From: an uncultured Flavobacteriales bacterium
GTDB taxonomy: Bacteria > Bacteroidota > Bacteroidia > Flavobacteriales > Crocinitomicaceae
Assembly: GCA_946479985.1 (NCBI GenBank)
Contig: CAMLIF010000011.1
Span: forward strand, 1-57,625
Length of the DNA: 57,625 nucleotides
Direction: 5' to 3'
Numbering within the stretch: the first letter of the stretch is position 1; each line of letters opens with the position of its first letter. A program made the translations under genes and the position numbers. The notes below the pieces were generated by a model. That model was not told where the DNA came from. It saw nothing but the letters and a program-made list of their open reading frames with translations, and did not search any database. This document shows, one piece after another, positions 33,976-42,273 of the stretch.

Positions 33976-34806
33976 ATGAAAAATATAGTTGTTTTATGCT
34001 CGGTAATCGGAGCAATCGCTTTTTCCGGATTATACTCATGCGACGATGGAAAATCGACTGGTGGTTCTGAGAAATCCAAAGTCTCACTAAAGAAAGAATC
34101 TGTAAATTATAAAGATGGTTCAACGGACCTGAGTGGTTATGCCGCCTACGATAAGAATGCAAAGAAAATGCCAGTTATACTGATAGTTCCTGAATGGTGG
34201 GGATTGAATAATTATGCAAAAAGCAGAGCAGAACAACTCTCGAAATTGGGCTACTTTGCCTTTGTAGTTGATATGTACGGTGACGGAAAGATTGCCGGAA
34301 ATCCGACTGATGCCGCGGCCTATGCAATGCCGTTTTACGACGATCCGGAAATGGCCAATCAACGAATAAAAGCAGCACTTGATAAAATCAAAACGTATCC
34401 GCAGGCAGATTGGAAAAAGGTTGTGGCAATAGGATATTGTTTCGGCGGATCAATGGTTTTGAATGCGGCTAAATCAGGAATGAATTTTAAAGGCACAGTT
34501 AGTTTTCATGGAGGATTGGCAGGCGTTCAACCTGAAAAGAACAAGATCAAAGGTGATATTTTAGTTTGTCATGGTGAAGCCGATCAATTTGTGTCTGTCG
34601 AAGAAGTAAAAAAATTCAAAACTCAAATGGATTCTGTTTCGGCGAATTATACGTTCAAAACATACGCCAATGCAACCCATGCATTTACGAATCCGGATGC
34701 AACTGCGAAAGGAAAGAAATTCAATATGCCCATTGAGTATAATCAAAAGGCTGATGAAGACTCCTGGAAAGATTTCATGACTTTTTTGGATAAGGTACTG
34801 AAATAA
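33976..34806 (+). CDS. Dienelactone hydrolase-family lipoprotein
   Basis: A 276-residue protein with a lipoprotein-type signal (VIGAIAFSGLYSC, Cys at about residue 22). An alpha/beta-hydrolase domain follows with PVILIVPEWWGLNNYAKSRAEQL. The catalytic triad is visible: Cys in AIGYCFGGSMV (about 154), Asp in CHGEADQFVSVEE (about 203) and His in YANATHAFTNPDA (about 235). The Cys nucleophile is the mark of the dienelactone hydrolase family. The surface or periplasmic location suggests action on an exogenous ester or lactone, which is inference. A near -7 box (TATCTTTA) stands upstream. A terminator-type hairpin lies between it and valS. Confidence 0.88.
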   Translation: MKNIVVLCSVIGAIAFSGLYSCDDGKSTGGSEKSKVSLKKESVNYKDGSTDLSGYAAYDKNAKKMPVILIVPEWWGLNNYAKSRAEQLSKLGYFAFVVDMYGDGKIAGNPTDAAAYAMPFYDDPEMANQRIKAALDKIKTYPQADWKKVVAIGYCFGGSMVLNAAKSGMNFKGTVSFHGGLAGVQPEKNKIKGDILVCHGEADQFVSVEEVKKFKTQMDSVSANYTFKTYANATHAFTNPDATAKGKKFNMPIEYNQKADEDSWKDFMTFLDKVLK

Positions 34807-34820
34807 GTCAAAGGCAAAAA

Positions 34821-34855
34821 AAAGAGGCAACTGAGCGGAGTCGAAGTTCCTCTTT
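34821..34855 (+). terminator. Terminator-like hairpin carrying the TGAGCGGAGTCGAA element
   Basis: AAAGAGGCAACT (34821-34832) pairs with AGTTCCTCTTT (34845-34855) with one bulge. The loop holds TGAGCGGAGTCGAA (34832-34845), a sequence I recall as frequent in intergenic hairpins of Bacteroidota. It shares AGTCGAA with hairpins at 19972, 39670 and 53336. Confidence 0.7.
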
Positions 34856-34869
34856 CCACTTAGTCTTAT

Positions 34870-34877
34870 TATCTTTG
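34870..34877 (+). promoter_or_regulatory. Candidate -7 box (TATCTTTG) of valS
   Basis: Exact TAnnTTTG match, 20 nt before the valS ATG and 15 nt after the terminator hairpin. No good -33 element seen. Confidence 0.45.
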
Positions 34878-34897
34878 CAGATCAAATTAAAATAAAC

Positions 34898-37528
34898 ATG
34901 GAAATTCCAAAAACGTATGAGCCGCGCTTGGCAGAAGAGCGTTGGTACAGCCATTGGATGGCGAAGGGTTACTTTCATTCAGAACCAGATGACAGAGAGC
35001 CTTTTACAGTCGTCATTCCACCGCCAAACGTTACCGGAGTTTTACACATGGGGCACATGCTCAATAATACCATTCAGGATGTGTTGGTTCGAAAAGCACG
35101 TATGGAAGGTAAAAATGCGTGCTGGGTTCCAGGAACAGATCATGCCTCAATTGCCACAGAAGCAAAAGTGGTTCATAAGCTGAGAGAAAAAGGAATCAAA
35201 AAGTCTGATCTATCTCGTGAAGAGTTTTTGAAGCACGCTTTCGAATGGAAAGAACAATACGGAGGAATTATTCTTCAGCAGTTGAAAAAGCTGGGTGCTT
35301 CCTGTGATTGGGAACGAACAGCCTTTACCATGGATCCTGAATATTCAGATTCGGTATTGGATGTATTTATCGATTTGTACAAAAAAGGAAAAATTTACCG
35401 CGGAGTTCGTATGATCAATTGGGATCCGGAAGCTAAAACAGCTTTGTCTGACGAAGAAGTGATCTACAAAGAAGTGAATTCCAAATTGTATCATGTTCGC
35501 TATAAAATTGAGGGAACCAATGACGAATGGATTACCATTGCAACTACCCGTCCTGAAACTATTTTGGGCGATTCCGCAATTTGTATTCATCCGGATGATG
35601 AGCGTTACAAGCATTTACACGGAAAACAGGCAATTGTTCCTGTAGCAAATCGTGTTATTCCGATTATTACTGACGATTACGTAGAGATGGATTTCGGAAC
35701 GGGATGTTTGAAAGTTACACCTGCGCATGATGTAAATGACTACGAATTGGGCAAGAAATATAATTTAGAGACAATTGATATTTTCCACGACAATGGAATC
35801 GTAAACGAAAAAGGGTTGCATTACAACGGGAAAGATCGTTTCGAAGTTCGTAAAGAAATAGCTAGGGAGTTAGACGATAAAGGATACCTGGTTAAAGTAG
35901 AAGACCACATCAACAAAGTTGGTTTTTCCGAAAGAACCGATTCGGTTATTGAACCGCGTTTGTCGCTGCAATGGTTCGTTTCAATGAAGGAATTGGCGCA
36001 GCCGGCATTGGAAACAGTAATGAACGGAAATATTTCTTTCCATCCGGATAAGTTTAAGAATACATACCGTCACTGGATGGAGAATGTAAAAGATTGGTGT
36101 ATTTCCCGTCAATTGTGGTGGGGACATCAGATTCCGGCATTTTTCTATGGCAGCGGGCCGGAGGATTTTGTTGTAGCCAGAACAATTGAACAAGCAGTTG
36201 AATTAGCGAAGGAGAAATCCGGAAACGCATCTTTAACAGCTTCCGATTTGAAACAGGACGAAGACGTTTTGGATACATGGTTCTCTTCGTGGTTATGGCC
36301 AATTTCAGTTTTCAACGGATTAACACAACCTGGAAACAAAGAGATTAAATATTACTATCCAACGAACGACCTGGTAACTGCACCGGAAATTATGTTCTTC
36401 TGGGTAGCGCGAATGATCATTGCCGGTTACGAGTACATGGGCGATTTACCGTTCAGAAACGTATACTATACTGGAATTGTACGCGATAAATTGGGTCGTA
36501 AAATGTCGAAATCTTTAGGGAATTCGCCCGATCCAATTGAGTTGATTGAAAAATACGGAGCCGATGGCGTTCGTTTGGGAATATTGATTTCATCTCCGGC
36601 AGGTAACGATTTACCGTTCGATTCAAGTCAGTGTGAACAGGGAAGAAATTTTACCAACAAGATCTGGAATGCTTCGCGCTTAGTTCAGGGCTGGGAAGTG
36701 AAACCAATGGATCAGCCAAAAGCTGCTAAAATGGCTATCGAGTGGTTCGATGCGCGTTTCAATCAGGAATTAGCGAATATCAATGATCTGATGGCGAAGT
36801 TCAAGATCTCCGAAGCATTGATGGCTATTTACAAATTGGTTTGGGACGATTTCTGTTCGTGGTACCTGGAAATGGTTAAACCTGGTTACGAGCAGCCGAT
36901 TGATCAGAAGACGTTGGATCAAACCATTGTTTTCTTTGAAAAATTGTTGTGTTTGTTGCAACCGTTTACGCCGTTTATAGCCGAAGAATTATGGCACATT
37001 TTGCGCGAACGTAAAGACGGTGAAGACATCATTGTTGCAAGCTGGCCAAAAGCCGAAACGGTGAATGAGCATATTTTGAAGCAATTTACAACTGCCGAAG
37101 AGGTCATTACGAACATTCGTAATATCCGTAAGCAAAATAACATTGCAAACAAGGTTCGCATTGAAATGTTCGTTAAAAAGAACAATGAAATGGACACTTC
37201 CTTCGATGCGGTAATTGTTAAAATGGGTAATCTTTCGCATTTGGATTATGTGGATGAAAAAATCCCGAATGCGAATGGCTTTTTGGTAAACTCGAACGAA
37301 TACTTTATTCCGTTTGGTGACACAATTGACGTTGGAGCTGAAAAAGCAAAAATGGAAGAAGAACTTTCATATACGAAAGGCTTCCTGAAAAGCGTTCAGG
37401 GAAAACTGAGCAACGAGAAATTCGTAAGCGGAGCTCCTGAACAGGTTTTAGCCAACGAACGCAAAAAAGAAGCCGATGCGCTTCAGAAAATTGCGGTTTT
37501 GGAGGAGAAGCTATCAAGTTTGAATTGA
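34898..37528 (+). CDS. valS: Valyl-tRNA synthetase
   Basis: An 876-residue class I aminoacyl-tRNA synthetase of usual length. The HIGH motif appears in [16 protein letters not shown] (about residue 44-54) and the KMSKS motif in [14 protein letters not shown] (about 535). The connective editing domain is about 185-350 ([38 protein letters not shown]). The anticodon-binding domain is about 600-760, and a C-terminal coiled coil is about 810-876 ([21 protein letters not shown]). It charges tRNA-Val with valine in the cytoplasm and removes mischarged threonine. It stands alone between two hairpins, so it is probably transcribed singly. Confidence 0.97.
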   Translation: MEIPKTYEPRLAEERWYSHWMAKGYFHSEPDDREPFTVVIPPPNVTGVLHMGHMLNNTIQDVLVRKARMEGKNACWVPGTDHASIATEAKVVHKLREKGIKKSDLSREEFLKHAFEWKEQYGGIILQQLKKLGASCDWERTAFTMDPEYSDSVLDVFIDLYKKGKIYRGVRMINWDPEAKTALSDEEVIYKEVNSKLYHVRYKIEGTNDEWITIATTRPETILGDSAICIHPDDERYKHLHGKQAIVPVANRVIPIITDDYVEMDFGTGCLKVTPAHDVNDYELGKKYNLETIDIFHDNGIVNEKGLHYNGKDRFEVRKEIARELDDKGYLVKVEDHINKVGFSERTDSVIEPRLSLQWFVSMKELAQPALETVMNGNISFHPDKFKNTYRHWMENVKDWCISRQLWWGHQIPAFFYGSGPEDFVVARTIEQAVELAKEKSGNASLTASDLKQDEDVLDTWFSSWLWPISVFNGLTQPGNKEIKYYYPTNDLVTAPEIMFFWVARMIIAGYEYMGDLPFRNVYYTGIVRDKLGRKMSKSLGNSPDPIELIEKYGADGVRLGILISSPAGNDLPFDSSQCEQGRNFTNKIWNASRLVQGWEVKPMDQPKAAKMAIEWFDARFNQELANINDLMAKFKISEALMAIYKLVWDDFCSWYLEMVKPGYEQPIDQKTLDQTIVFFEKLLCLLQPFTPFIAEELWHILRERKDGEDIIVASWPKAETVNEHILKQFTTAEEVITNIRNIRKQNNIANKVRIEMFVKKNNEMDTSFDAVIVKMGNLSHLDYVDEKIPNANGFLVNSNEYFIPFGDTIDVGAEKAKMEEELSYTKGFLKSVQGKLSNEKFVSGAPEQVLANERKKEADALQKIAVLEEKLSSLN

Positions 37529-37552
37529 TTTTTCATCAAAGATAAAGGTTAG

Positions 37553-37579
37553 AAAGGCGCAAGAAATTGCGCCTTTTTT
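37553..37579 (+). terminator. Rho-independent terminator of valS
   Basis: AAAGGCGCAA pairs perfectly with TTGCGCCTTT around a GAAA tetraloop, followed by more T. It lies 24 nt after the valS stop. Confidence 0.92.
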
Positions 37580-37619
37580 GTTGACCAAAGTTTTTTACTT
37601 TTACTGAAAATTATCTGCT

Positions 37620-39140
37620 ATGAAACTAATTACCCTGATCACCATTATTTCACATTTTCTATTGCTTAGCTTTAATTCCGCAATTGCTCAGGAGATTCAG
37701 TGGACTGAAGATATTAAGGTAAAGTATTTTATTAATGTGATTACGGTTAATGAAAATGAGTACTATTCCTGGACAGCGTATGGCGGCTTTTCAACATTGT
37801 CCCATTTCTCCGGTTCCAAATGTGACGGTGAAAGCGGGAAAATTGTGTTTGCTAATAAGTTCAAAAACTTGCTAAGAAATGATTGCTTTGTCATAGGTGA
37901 AAATTTAGTGTTTATTTATTCTGTTCTGGAAAAAAAGGAAGTAAAAACTTATGCGCGGCAATATGGTAAAAATTGTATGCCGCTTGCAGAACCAATATTA
38001 CTCAGTTCAGCTCCTTGTGATTCAAAGATAAATCTCAACAAACTAGTTAGTGCTTCTCAGTCACCGAATAGGCAGTTTATTGCAATAAGTTTTCGAAAAA
38101 GTGATGAGTATAATCGATCTCCAGAATTTATTAGTAAAGTTTACGATGCTCAAATGAATTTGGTAATTGAAAAAAATTGTATAATGAAATACCCGGGTAA
38201 TAAACTTGTTTGGGATCGTTTCATTGTAACAGATCTTGGGGAAATGATATTTGGGTTTTATTATCTTTTCTCAACCACTCAAAGCCAATATATGGTTGAA
38301 ATTCAAAAGGAGAATTCTTCAGAGAATATTACTTATAACTTTCTTGAAAATCATGCTATGTATTTATCTTATGATCATCAAGCCGGGGAATTGATATTGG
38401 CTGAGCATGTTTATCTTCAGGAGCCGGAAAACGAACTTGTATTATCCGGCATTGTAATAGATTTGAAGGATTCGAAGAAAACAGAAATTTATCAAACATT
38501 CTCTAATGAAATTCTTCTTGAGGGACTTTCAAAAAAAGACCTCGAATCTTTTGAAGGAGAAAATAAACCGGGGAAATTACTGCGAGAGTTAGAACATTAT
38601 AAGTTTAAAGGAATTATAGCCTCGCCTGATAGAGGTTGTGTAATTGTAATGGAAGCTGATTATAACAATATTACTACTTATAACACTCCGAGCGGCGCTC
38701 AGTCTTCAGGAGATTACTTTGCTGAAGGGCTATTAGTTTTTAAACTTGATGGCGAAAATAATTTGAGTTGGGTCAAAAAAGTGCCAAAATCACAAATGGC
38801 TGGAAGACTGGATGAGCTTAAAATAGGAGCCTTTTGTTTTAACGTAAATAATCAATTAATTATTCTCTTCAACGACAACGTTAAAAACTATTTGGAAAGT
38901 GGTGAGTTTAATATGGAGAATCAGGAAATTCAATCGTTGCAGGTAGATTTGATTAATCAGGTTTGTTTGGCAAAAGTTGAAGTTGATCTAATTTCCGGAG
39001 AGATGGAACGAACTGCTTGGATTAAGGATAATGATTCTTACGCAACGCCCAAGTATTTCAATTATAATCCACTCAATTCTGCACTAGTGCTCAATTATTA
39101 TCGTATGAAGAAGCAAAAATTCGGGTTATTGAAATTTTAA
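37620..39140 (+). CDS. Secreted protein of the four-member paralogous family, function unknown (copy 2)
   Basis: A 506-residue protein with a signal peptide (ISHFLLLSFNSAIAQ, about residue 23). The mature chain opens EIQWTEDIKVKYF. It shares with the copies at 314, 39950 and 42274 the region YNNITTYNTPSGAQSSGDYF, the motif ILFNDNVKNYLESGEFNMEN, and the C-terminal end KQKFGLLKF. It is the most diverged copy in the middle. No named domain is recognised. It is followed by the Y1 transposase after 115 nt with no clear terminator between. A near -7 box (TACTTTTA) precedes the start. Confidence 0.82.
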   Translation: MKLITLITIISHFLLLSFNSAIAQEIQWTEDIKVKYFINVITVNENEYYSWTAYGGFSTLSHFSGSKCDGESGKIVFANKFKNLLRNDCFVIGENLVFIYSVLEKKEVKTYARQYGKNCMPLAEPILLSSAPCDSKINLNKLVSASQSPNRQFIAISFRKSDEYNRSPEFISKVYDAQMNLVIEKNCIMKYPGNKLVWDRFIVTDLGEMIFGFYYLFSTTQSQYMVEIQKENSSENITYNFLENHAMYLSYDHQAGELILAEHVYLQEPENELVLSGIVIDLKDSKKTEIYQTFSNEILLEGLSKKDLESFEGENKPGKLLRELEHYKFKGIIASPDRGCVIVMEADYNNITTYNTPSGAQSSGDYFAEGLLVFKLDGENNLSWVKKVPKSQMAGRLDELKIGAFCFNVNNQLIILFNDNVKNYLESGEFNMENQEIQSLQVDLINQVCLAKVEVDLISGEMERTAWIKDNDSYATPKYFNYNPLNSALVLNYYRMKKQKFGLLKF

Positions 39141-39255
39141 TTCTCCATCTAGATATGTTCGAGCGAAAGCCCGTGAGTAATGAATAAGGGATAGTAAATT
39201 CGCTAGAAATCGCGTCTTTTTTCTTGGAATGTAATTCTGTTTTTCCATAACTTAA

Positions 39256-39843
39256 ATGGAAATCACTTTCAGAATGAACTCAGAAACACCTCAAAACAAT
39301 CATTTATACCCATTTCACATTGTAGCTTCTATTCACGACAGCAGAACTTCCGATCGGATGGTTGAGTATCGTGTACGTCAACGTCGGTTTAACGGAACAA
39401 AGCCCTTTGCAGAAATTATTTATCTGACAAAACGAGAAGAATTATTGATTGCTCAATGTGTCTCAGAATTGTGCGATGAGTTAAATCTGCAGATCGCAGC
39501 ATTCAATTTATGTTTAGATCACATGCATATTTTATTGATTTGTGGAGAAGATGAGGTATCGAAAATCATGCACAGGATCAAGGGGCGAACTGCCAAATTG
39601 TGCAATGAACACCGGGCGCGCGTGCGCTCCAGTGGGATTAATCCCACTGGAGGTGTATTGAAAGATGGCTCGACTCCTTTTTGGAGTCGAAAATTCTATT
39701 GTAAACCAATTTTGACGGAAGATCAGTATTGGAATACTCTGAACTATATCCAAAATAACAAGGTGAAACACCAATTACCGAAAAATCCTGAGATGGAATT
39801 AATTGTTCAGCGTTTTACAAAAGAATATGAAATTTGTTCGTAA
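39256..39843 (+). CDS. REP-associated tyrosine transposase (Y1, IS200-like)
   Basis: A 195-residue protein. The Y1 fold is recognised by FHIVASIHDSRTSDRMVEYRV near the N terminus, the HUH metal-binding pair in LDHMHILLI (His89 and His91), and the catalytic Tyr in WNTLNYIQNNKVKHQLP (about Tyr164). Such enzymes nick and join single-stranded DNA at palindromes and are linked to REP elements (family knowledge). No flanking insertion-sequence ends were seen, which fits a domesticated RAYT more than an active insertion sequence. Between the HUH and Tyr motifs, residues about 124-145 (RSSGINPTGGVLKDGSTPFW) are encoded by a perfect 26-nt palindrome followed by a hairpin. The start could also be the ATG six codons later. 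It sits inside the secreted-family cluster. Confidence 0.88.
   Translation: MEITFRMNSETPQNNHLYPFHIVASIHDSRTSDRMVEYRVRQRRFNGTKPFAEIIYLTKREELLIAQCVSELCDELNLQIAAFNLCLDHMHILLICGEDEVSKIMHRIKGRTAKLCNEHRARVRSSGINPTGGVLKDGSTPFWSRKFYCKPILTEDQYWNTLNYIQNNKVKHQLPKNPEMELIVQRFTKEYEICS
39627..39652. repeat. Perfect 26-nt palindrome inside the Y1 transposase gene
   Basis: Arms CTCCAGTGGGATT and AATCCCACTGGAG meet without a spacer. It reads in frame as SSGINPTGG. It resembles a REP-type target of the encoded enzyme family. Confidence 0.9.
39670..39690. repeat. Hairpin inside the Y1 transposase gene, TCGACTCC-TTTTT-GGAGTCGA
   Basis: Perfect 8-bp stem with a T5 loop, 17 nt after the palindrome and in frame. 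The right arm continues into GGAGTCGAA, also present in the hairpin at 34832-34845. Confidence 0.8.
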
Positions 39844-39949
39844 TCTCGATTTTCTTTCAGTTTACCATACATCTTTTCAAACATTCTAAAATGAGCACAA
39901 TTTTATCCTCAATTATCACCTATTTTTAAGAGAAAATTAATCACATCAA

Positions 39950-41524
39950 ATGAAAAGAGCGGTCTTAGTAGCATTGTCAATTTTACTGACATCTTCAAGC
40001 TTAATTGCACAGAACATTGAGTGGAGCGATCTTACGAAGAAAAAAGGATCGTATCCTGTATTTTATTCTGAAGGAGGAAAGAACTTTTATGCAGTAGCTT
40101 TTTCAAGTGGAATTGGACTGAGGCCTTCTGTAATGATGATGCACTACACTTATTTTATAATTGATGCAGATGAGAAAATCAGTTTTCAAGTCAATGGAAG
40201 AAGATCCAATTATGAAGGCTCCATTCTTGTAAACGGACAAATGCTGGTTTTTATGAGCCAGGAAGATTCCGGCACCAAGAAATTGTATTACCAAATTTTC
40301 GACAGTTCATGTTTACCAAATGGTGAACCGGTTTTGGTTGCTGAATATGCCAATGATAAAGGAAGTAAGCGTTATAGCTCGTTTAATATTTATCAGTCAC
40401 AAAACAAAGAGTATTTCTGTGTGCAGTACTCTGTTCCCGGTAGAAAAACGGATACGGAAACTTTTGGGTATAAAGTCTATGATCAAAGTTTAGCAATCAC
40501 AGGTGAAGGAATGTATGATTCTCCATACACAACTGTAGAAGCGGATATTAGCTACAACTATTTATCAAATACGGGAGATCTCTTTATTGGAATGAAGGTG
40601 TATACCATGAAGGGAAATGGAAAGATAAACACGCGTGAAAGCCTTCAGGCTTATATGATCTATTTTCTTCAAGGCAATGAAATGAAGGAAGTAGACATGT
40701 ATAAGTTGGGGCTTCAGGTAGACGACAAATGGCTGACTGATCTTACATTCACAGCTGATGAAAGCAGAATTTTAACTTGTACAGGTCTTTACGGAAGCAA
40801 AACCGGAACCAACGGAGCGTTTTATTTTAAAGTTGATTTCGATGCAAACAAGTTTGTGGAAGAAGGTTACAGTGAGTTTAGTAAAGAATTTATCACCTCC
40901 GACTGGTCGGATAAAGAAAAAGCGAAGGCGCAAAAAAAAGAGGATAAAGGTAAAGGAACGCCAACTTTGTACAGTTACGATTTTCGGGATGTTTTTGCAA
41001 CCGAAGATGGTGGAATCATCGTTATAATGGAACAATATTACTGGTACCAGGTTACTACCACCGATTCCCGTGGAAGCACAAGAACGACTTATCACTATTA
41101 CTATAATGACGTGATTGCTTACAAGGTGAAAAATGACGGAGAATTTGAATGGGTCCAAAAAATCAATAAAGCACAGCATTCCACGAATGATGAAGGATAT
41201 TTAAGCAGCGTAGCCGGTTATCACAAGGATGGAAAATATGTTTTGTTTTTCAATGATAATATTCAGAATTACACAGAATCAGGTCAATTCGAAACTCCTG
41301 AGAAAGGAATAGCCTCTTCTTCAATGACCAATAAAAAGAACTGTGTTGCCCGAGTTGAAATTAATCTCGAAAACGGTGAAACAAAACGTGAGTTGTTTAC
41401 CTCCCGTGATGAAACAAACGCGTATTGTGTTCCAAAAAGATTTGATGTGGATTATACAAACAATCAAATGTTATTGTACTTCCAGTATAGAACAAAGGAG
41501 AAATTCGGATTGTTGAAATTTTAA
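39950..41524 (+). CDS. Secreted protein of the four-member paralogous family, function unknown (copy 3)
   Basis: A 524-residue protein with a signal peptide (VLVALSILLTSSSLIAQ). The mature chain starts NIEWSDLTKKKGSYP. It is the closest relative of copy 1: both have EDGGIIVIMEQYYWYQVTTTDSRG/VVVAEQYYVYMQTTNDSRG, HYYYND, INKAQHSTNDEGYLSS/IPKEQHSANDYGYYSS, FFNDNIQNYTESGQFETPE, and the C-terminal KEKFGLLKF. A lysine-rich stretch (about 320-345, SDKEKAKAQKKEDKGKG) interrupts it before the conserved half. No domain is recognised. A terminator follows at 41559. No T9SS sorting domain is present. Confidence 0.85.
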   Translation: MKRAVLVALSILLTSSSLIAQNIEWSDLTKKKGSYPVFYSEGGKNFYAVAFSSGIGLRPSVMMMHYTYFIIDADEKISFQVNGRRSNYEGSILVNGQMLVFMSQEDSGTKKLYYQIFDSSCLPNGEPVLVAEYANDKGSKRYSSFNIYQSQNKEYFCVQYSVPGRKTDTETFGYKVYDQSLAITGEGMYDSPYTTVEADISYNYLSNTGDLFIGMKVYTMKGNGKINTRESLQAYMIYFLQGNEMKEVDMYKLGLQVDDKWLTDLTFTADESRILTCTGLYGSKTGTNGAFYFKVDFDANKFVEEGYSEFSKEFITSDWSDKEKAKAQKKEDKGKGTPTLYSYDFRDVFATEDGGIIVIMEQYYWYQVTTTDSRGSTRTTYHYYYNDVIAYKVKNDGEFEWVQKINKAQHSTNDEGYLSSVAGYHKDGKYVLFFNDNIQNYTESGQFETPEKGIASSSMTNKKNCVARVEINLENGETKRELFTSRDETNAYCVPKRFDVDYTNNQMLLYFQYRTKEKFGLLKF

Positions 41525-41554
41525 GGTTATACTATCTCGGAAAGCGTTTTGTCT

Positions 41555-41588
41555 ATCTGCCTCCGGTGGATGAATGAGGCTTTTTTTT
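41555..41588 (+). terminator. Terminator with REP-like hairpin
   Basis: GCCTC (41559-41563) and GAGGC (41576-41580) can pair before a run of eight T. The overlapping hairpin ATCTGCCTCCGGTGGAT (41555-41571) matches 15 of 17 bases of the core of the hairpin at 14059-14091. Confidence 0.7.
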
Positions 41589-41596
41589 GCTTGAAA

Positions 41597-41604
41597 TAAT
41601 TTTG
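41597..41604 (+). promoter_or_regulatory. Candidate -7 box (TAATTTTG) of the lipoprotein gene
   Basis: Exact TAnnTTTG match, 22 nt before the ATG at 41627, directly after the terminator's T run. Confidence 0.4.
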
Positions 41605-41626
41605 TAACTTCGGTAAAATCAATTAT

Positions 41627-42241
41627 ATGCGCGTTCTTCTATTCGTTTTGATGCTCTTTCTGATCTTTTCCTGTAAGAAGAAAGATTCTGAAAATGAACC
41701 AACACCGAAGTATAATTTTCACTTGAAACATAATGGGTTTGCAGATGGAACCGAATTTGATTTGGATACTGCAATTTCCGATGAGTTTTATAAGTCAGGT
41801 TATTATGACGATTTTTTATATCGGGAAGTGGCCATGAAATTCTGGGTAGCGGGACCTAATCTGCCGGATACAAATTCTATTGATACCACATGGGCTATGA
41901 ATTTGAGTTTAATTATCCAATATTCGATGAATGAAATAACTCAGAATGGGGAACTTCCTGCACTGACTTCAGCGAAACTTGCCCAAGCTATAAATTCAAC
42001 GAATTACTTTTGGAATGATGAATCCGAAATGAAGGAAGTTTATTTTACTTATCGAATTGATGGCTATGAATGGGGATATGCAGGCGGGGCAGATTTTGTC
42101 CTGATCAATCCGGTCATAAATGCAGTTCCGAATGGCGGATCGATTGATATTACCGGAACCATCGATTCAATTTCTATTGATTTGGTGGATGGGAAAGTCG
42201 CAACAAACCTGAATTTTGAATATACCATTCCGGTTCCTTAG
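41627..42241 (+). CDS. Lipoprotein of unknown function
   Basis: A 204-residue protein with a lipoprotein signal (MRVLLFVLMLFLIFSCKKKD, lipobox IFSC at about residue 16). The mature chain carries KYNFHLKHNGFADGTEFDLD, an opening seen in MbnP-like and other small Bacteroidota lipoproteins, but no copper-binding motif was recognised, so I do not assign it. It ends with alternating strands (GGSIDITGTIDSISIDLVDGK). The next secreted-family gene begins about 30 nt later, so they are probably co-transcribed. It may act with those proteins (inference from position). Confidence 0.72.
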   Translation: MRVLLFVLMLFLIFSCKKKDSENEPTPKYNFHLKHNGFADGTEFDLDTAISDEFYKSGYYDDFLYREVAMKFWVAGPNLPDTNSIDTTWAMNLSLIIQYSMNEITQNGELPALTSAKLAQAINSTNYFWNDESEMKEVYFTYRIDGYEWGYAGGADFVLINPVINAVPNGGSIDITGTIDSISIDLVDGKVATNLNFEYTIPVP

Positions 42242-42273
42242 GGAGGGAAATAAACCATTGCTGCGTCGTGAAC

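Noticed and set aside
39141..39255. Terminator or REP element between secreted-family copy 2 and the Y1 transposase
   Set aside because: There is a T run near 39220 and some GCGA/TCGC complementarity, but no stem of convincing length.
39256..39843. Complete insertion sequence around the Y1 transposase
   Set aside because: No flanking subterminal hairpins, second open frame or target repeats typical of IS200/IS605 could be recognised; it is more like a single-gene RAYT.
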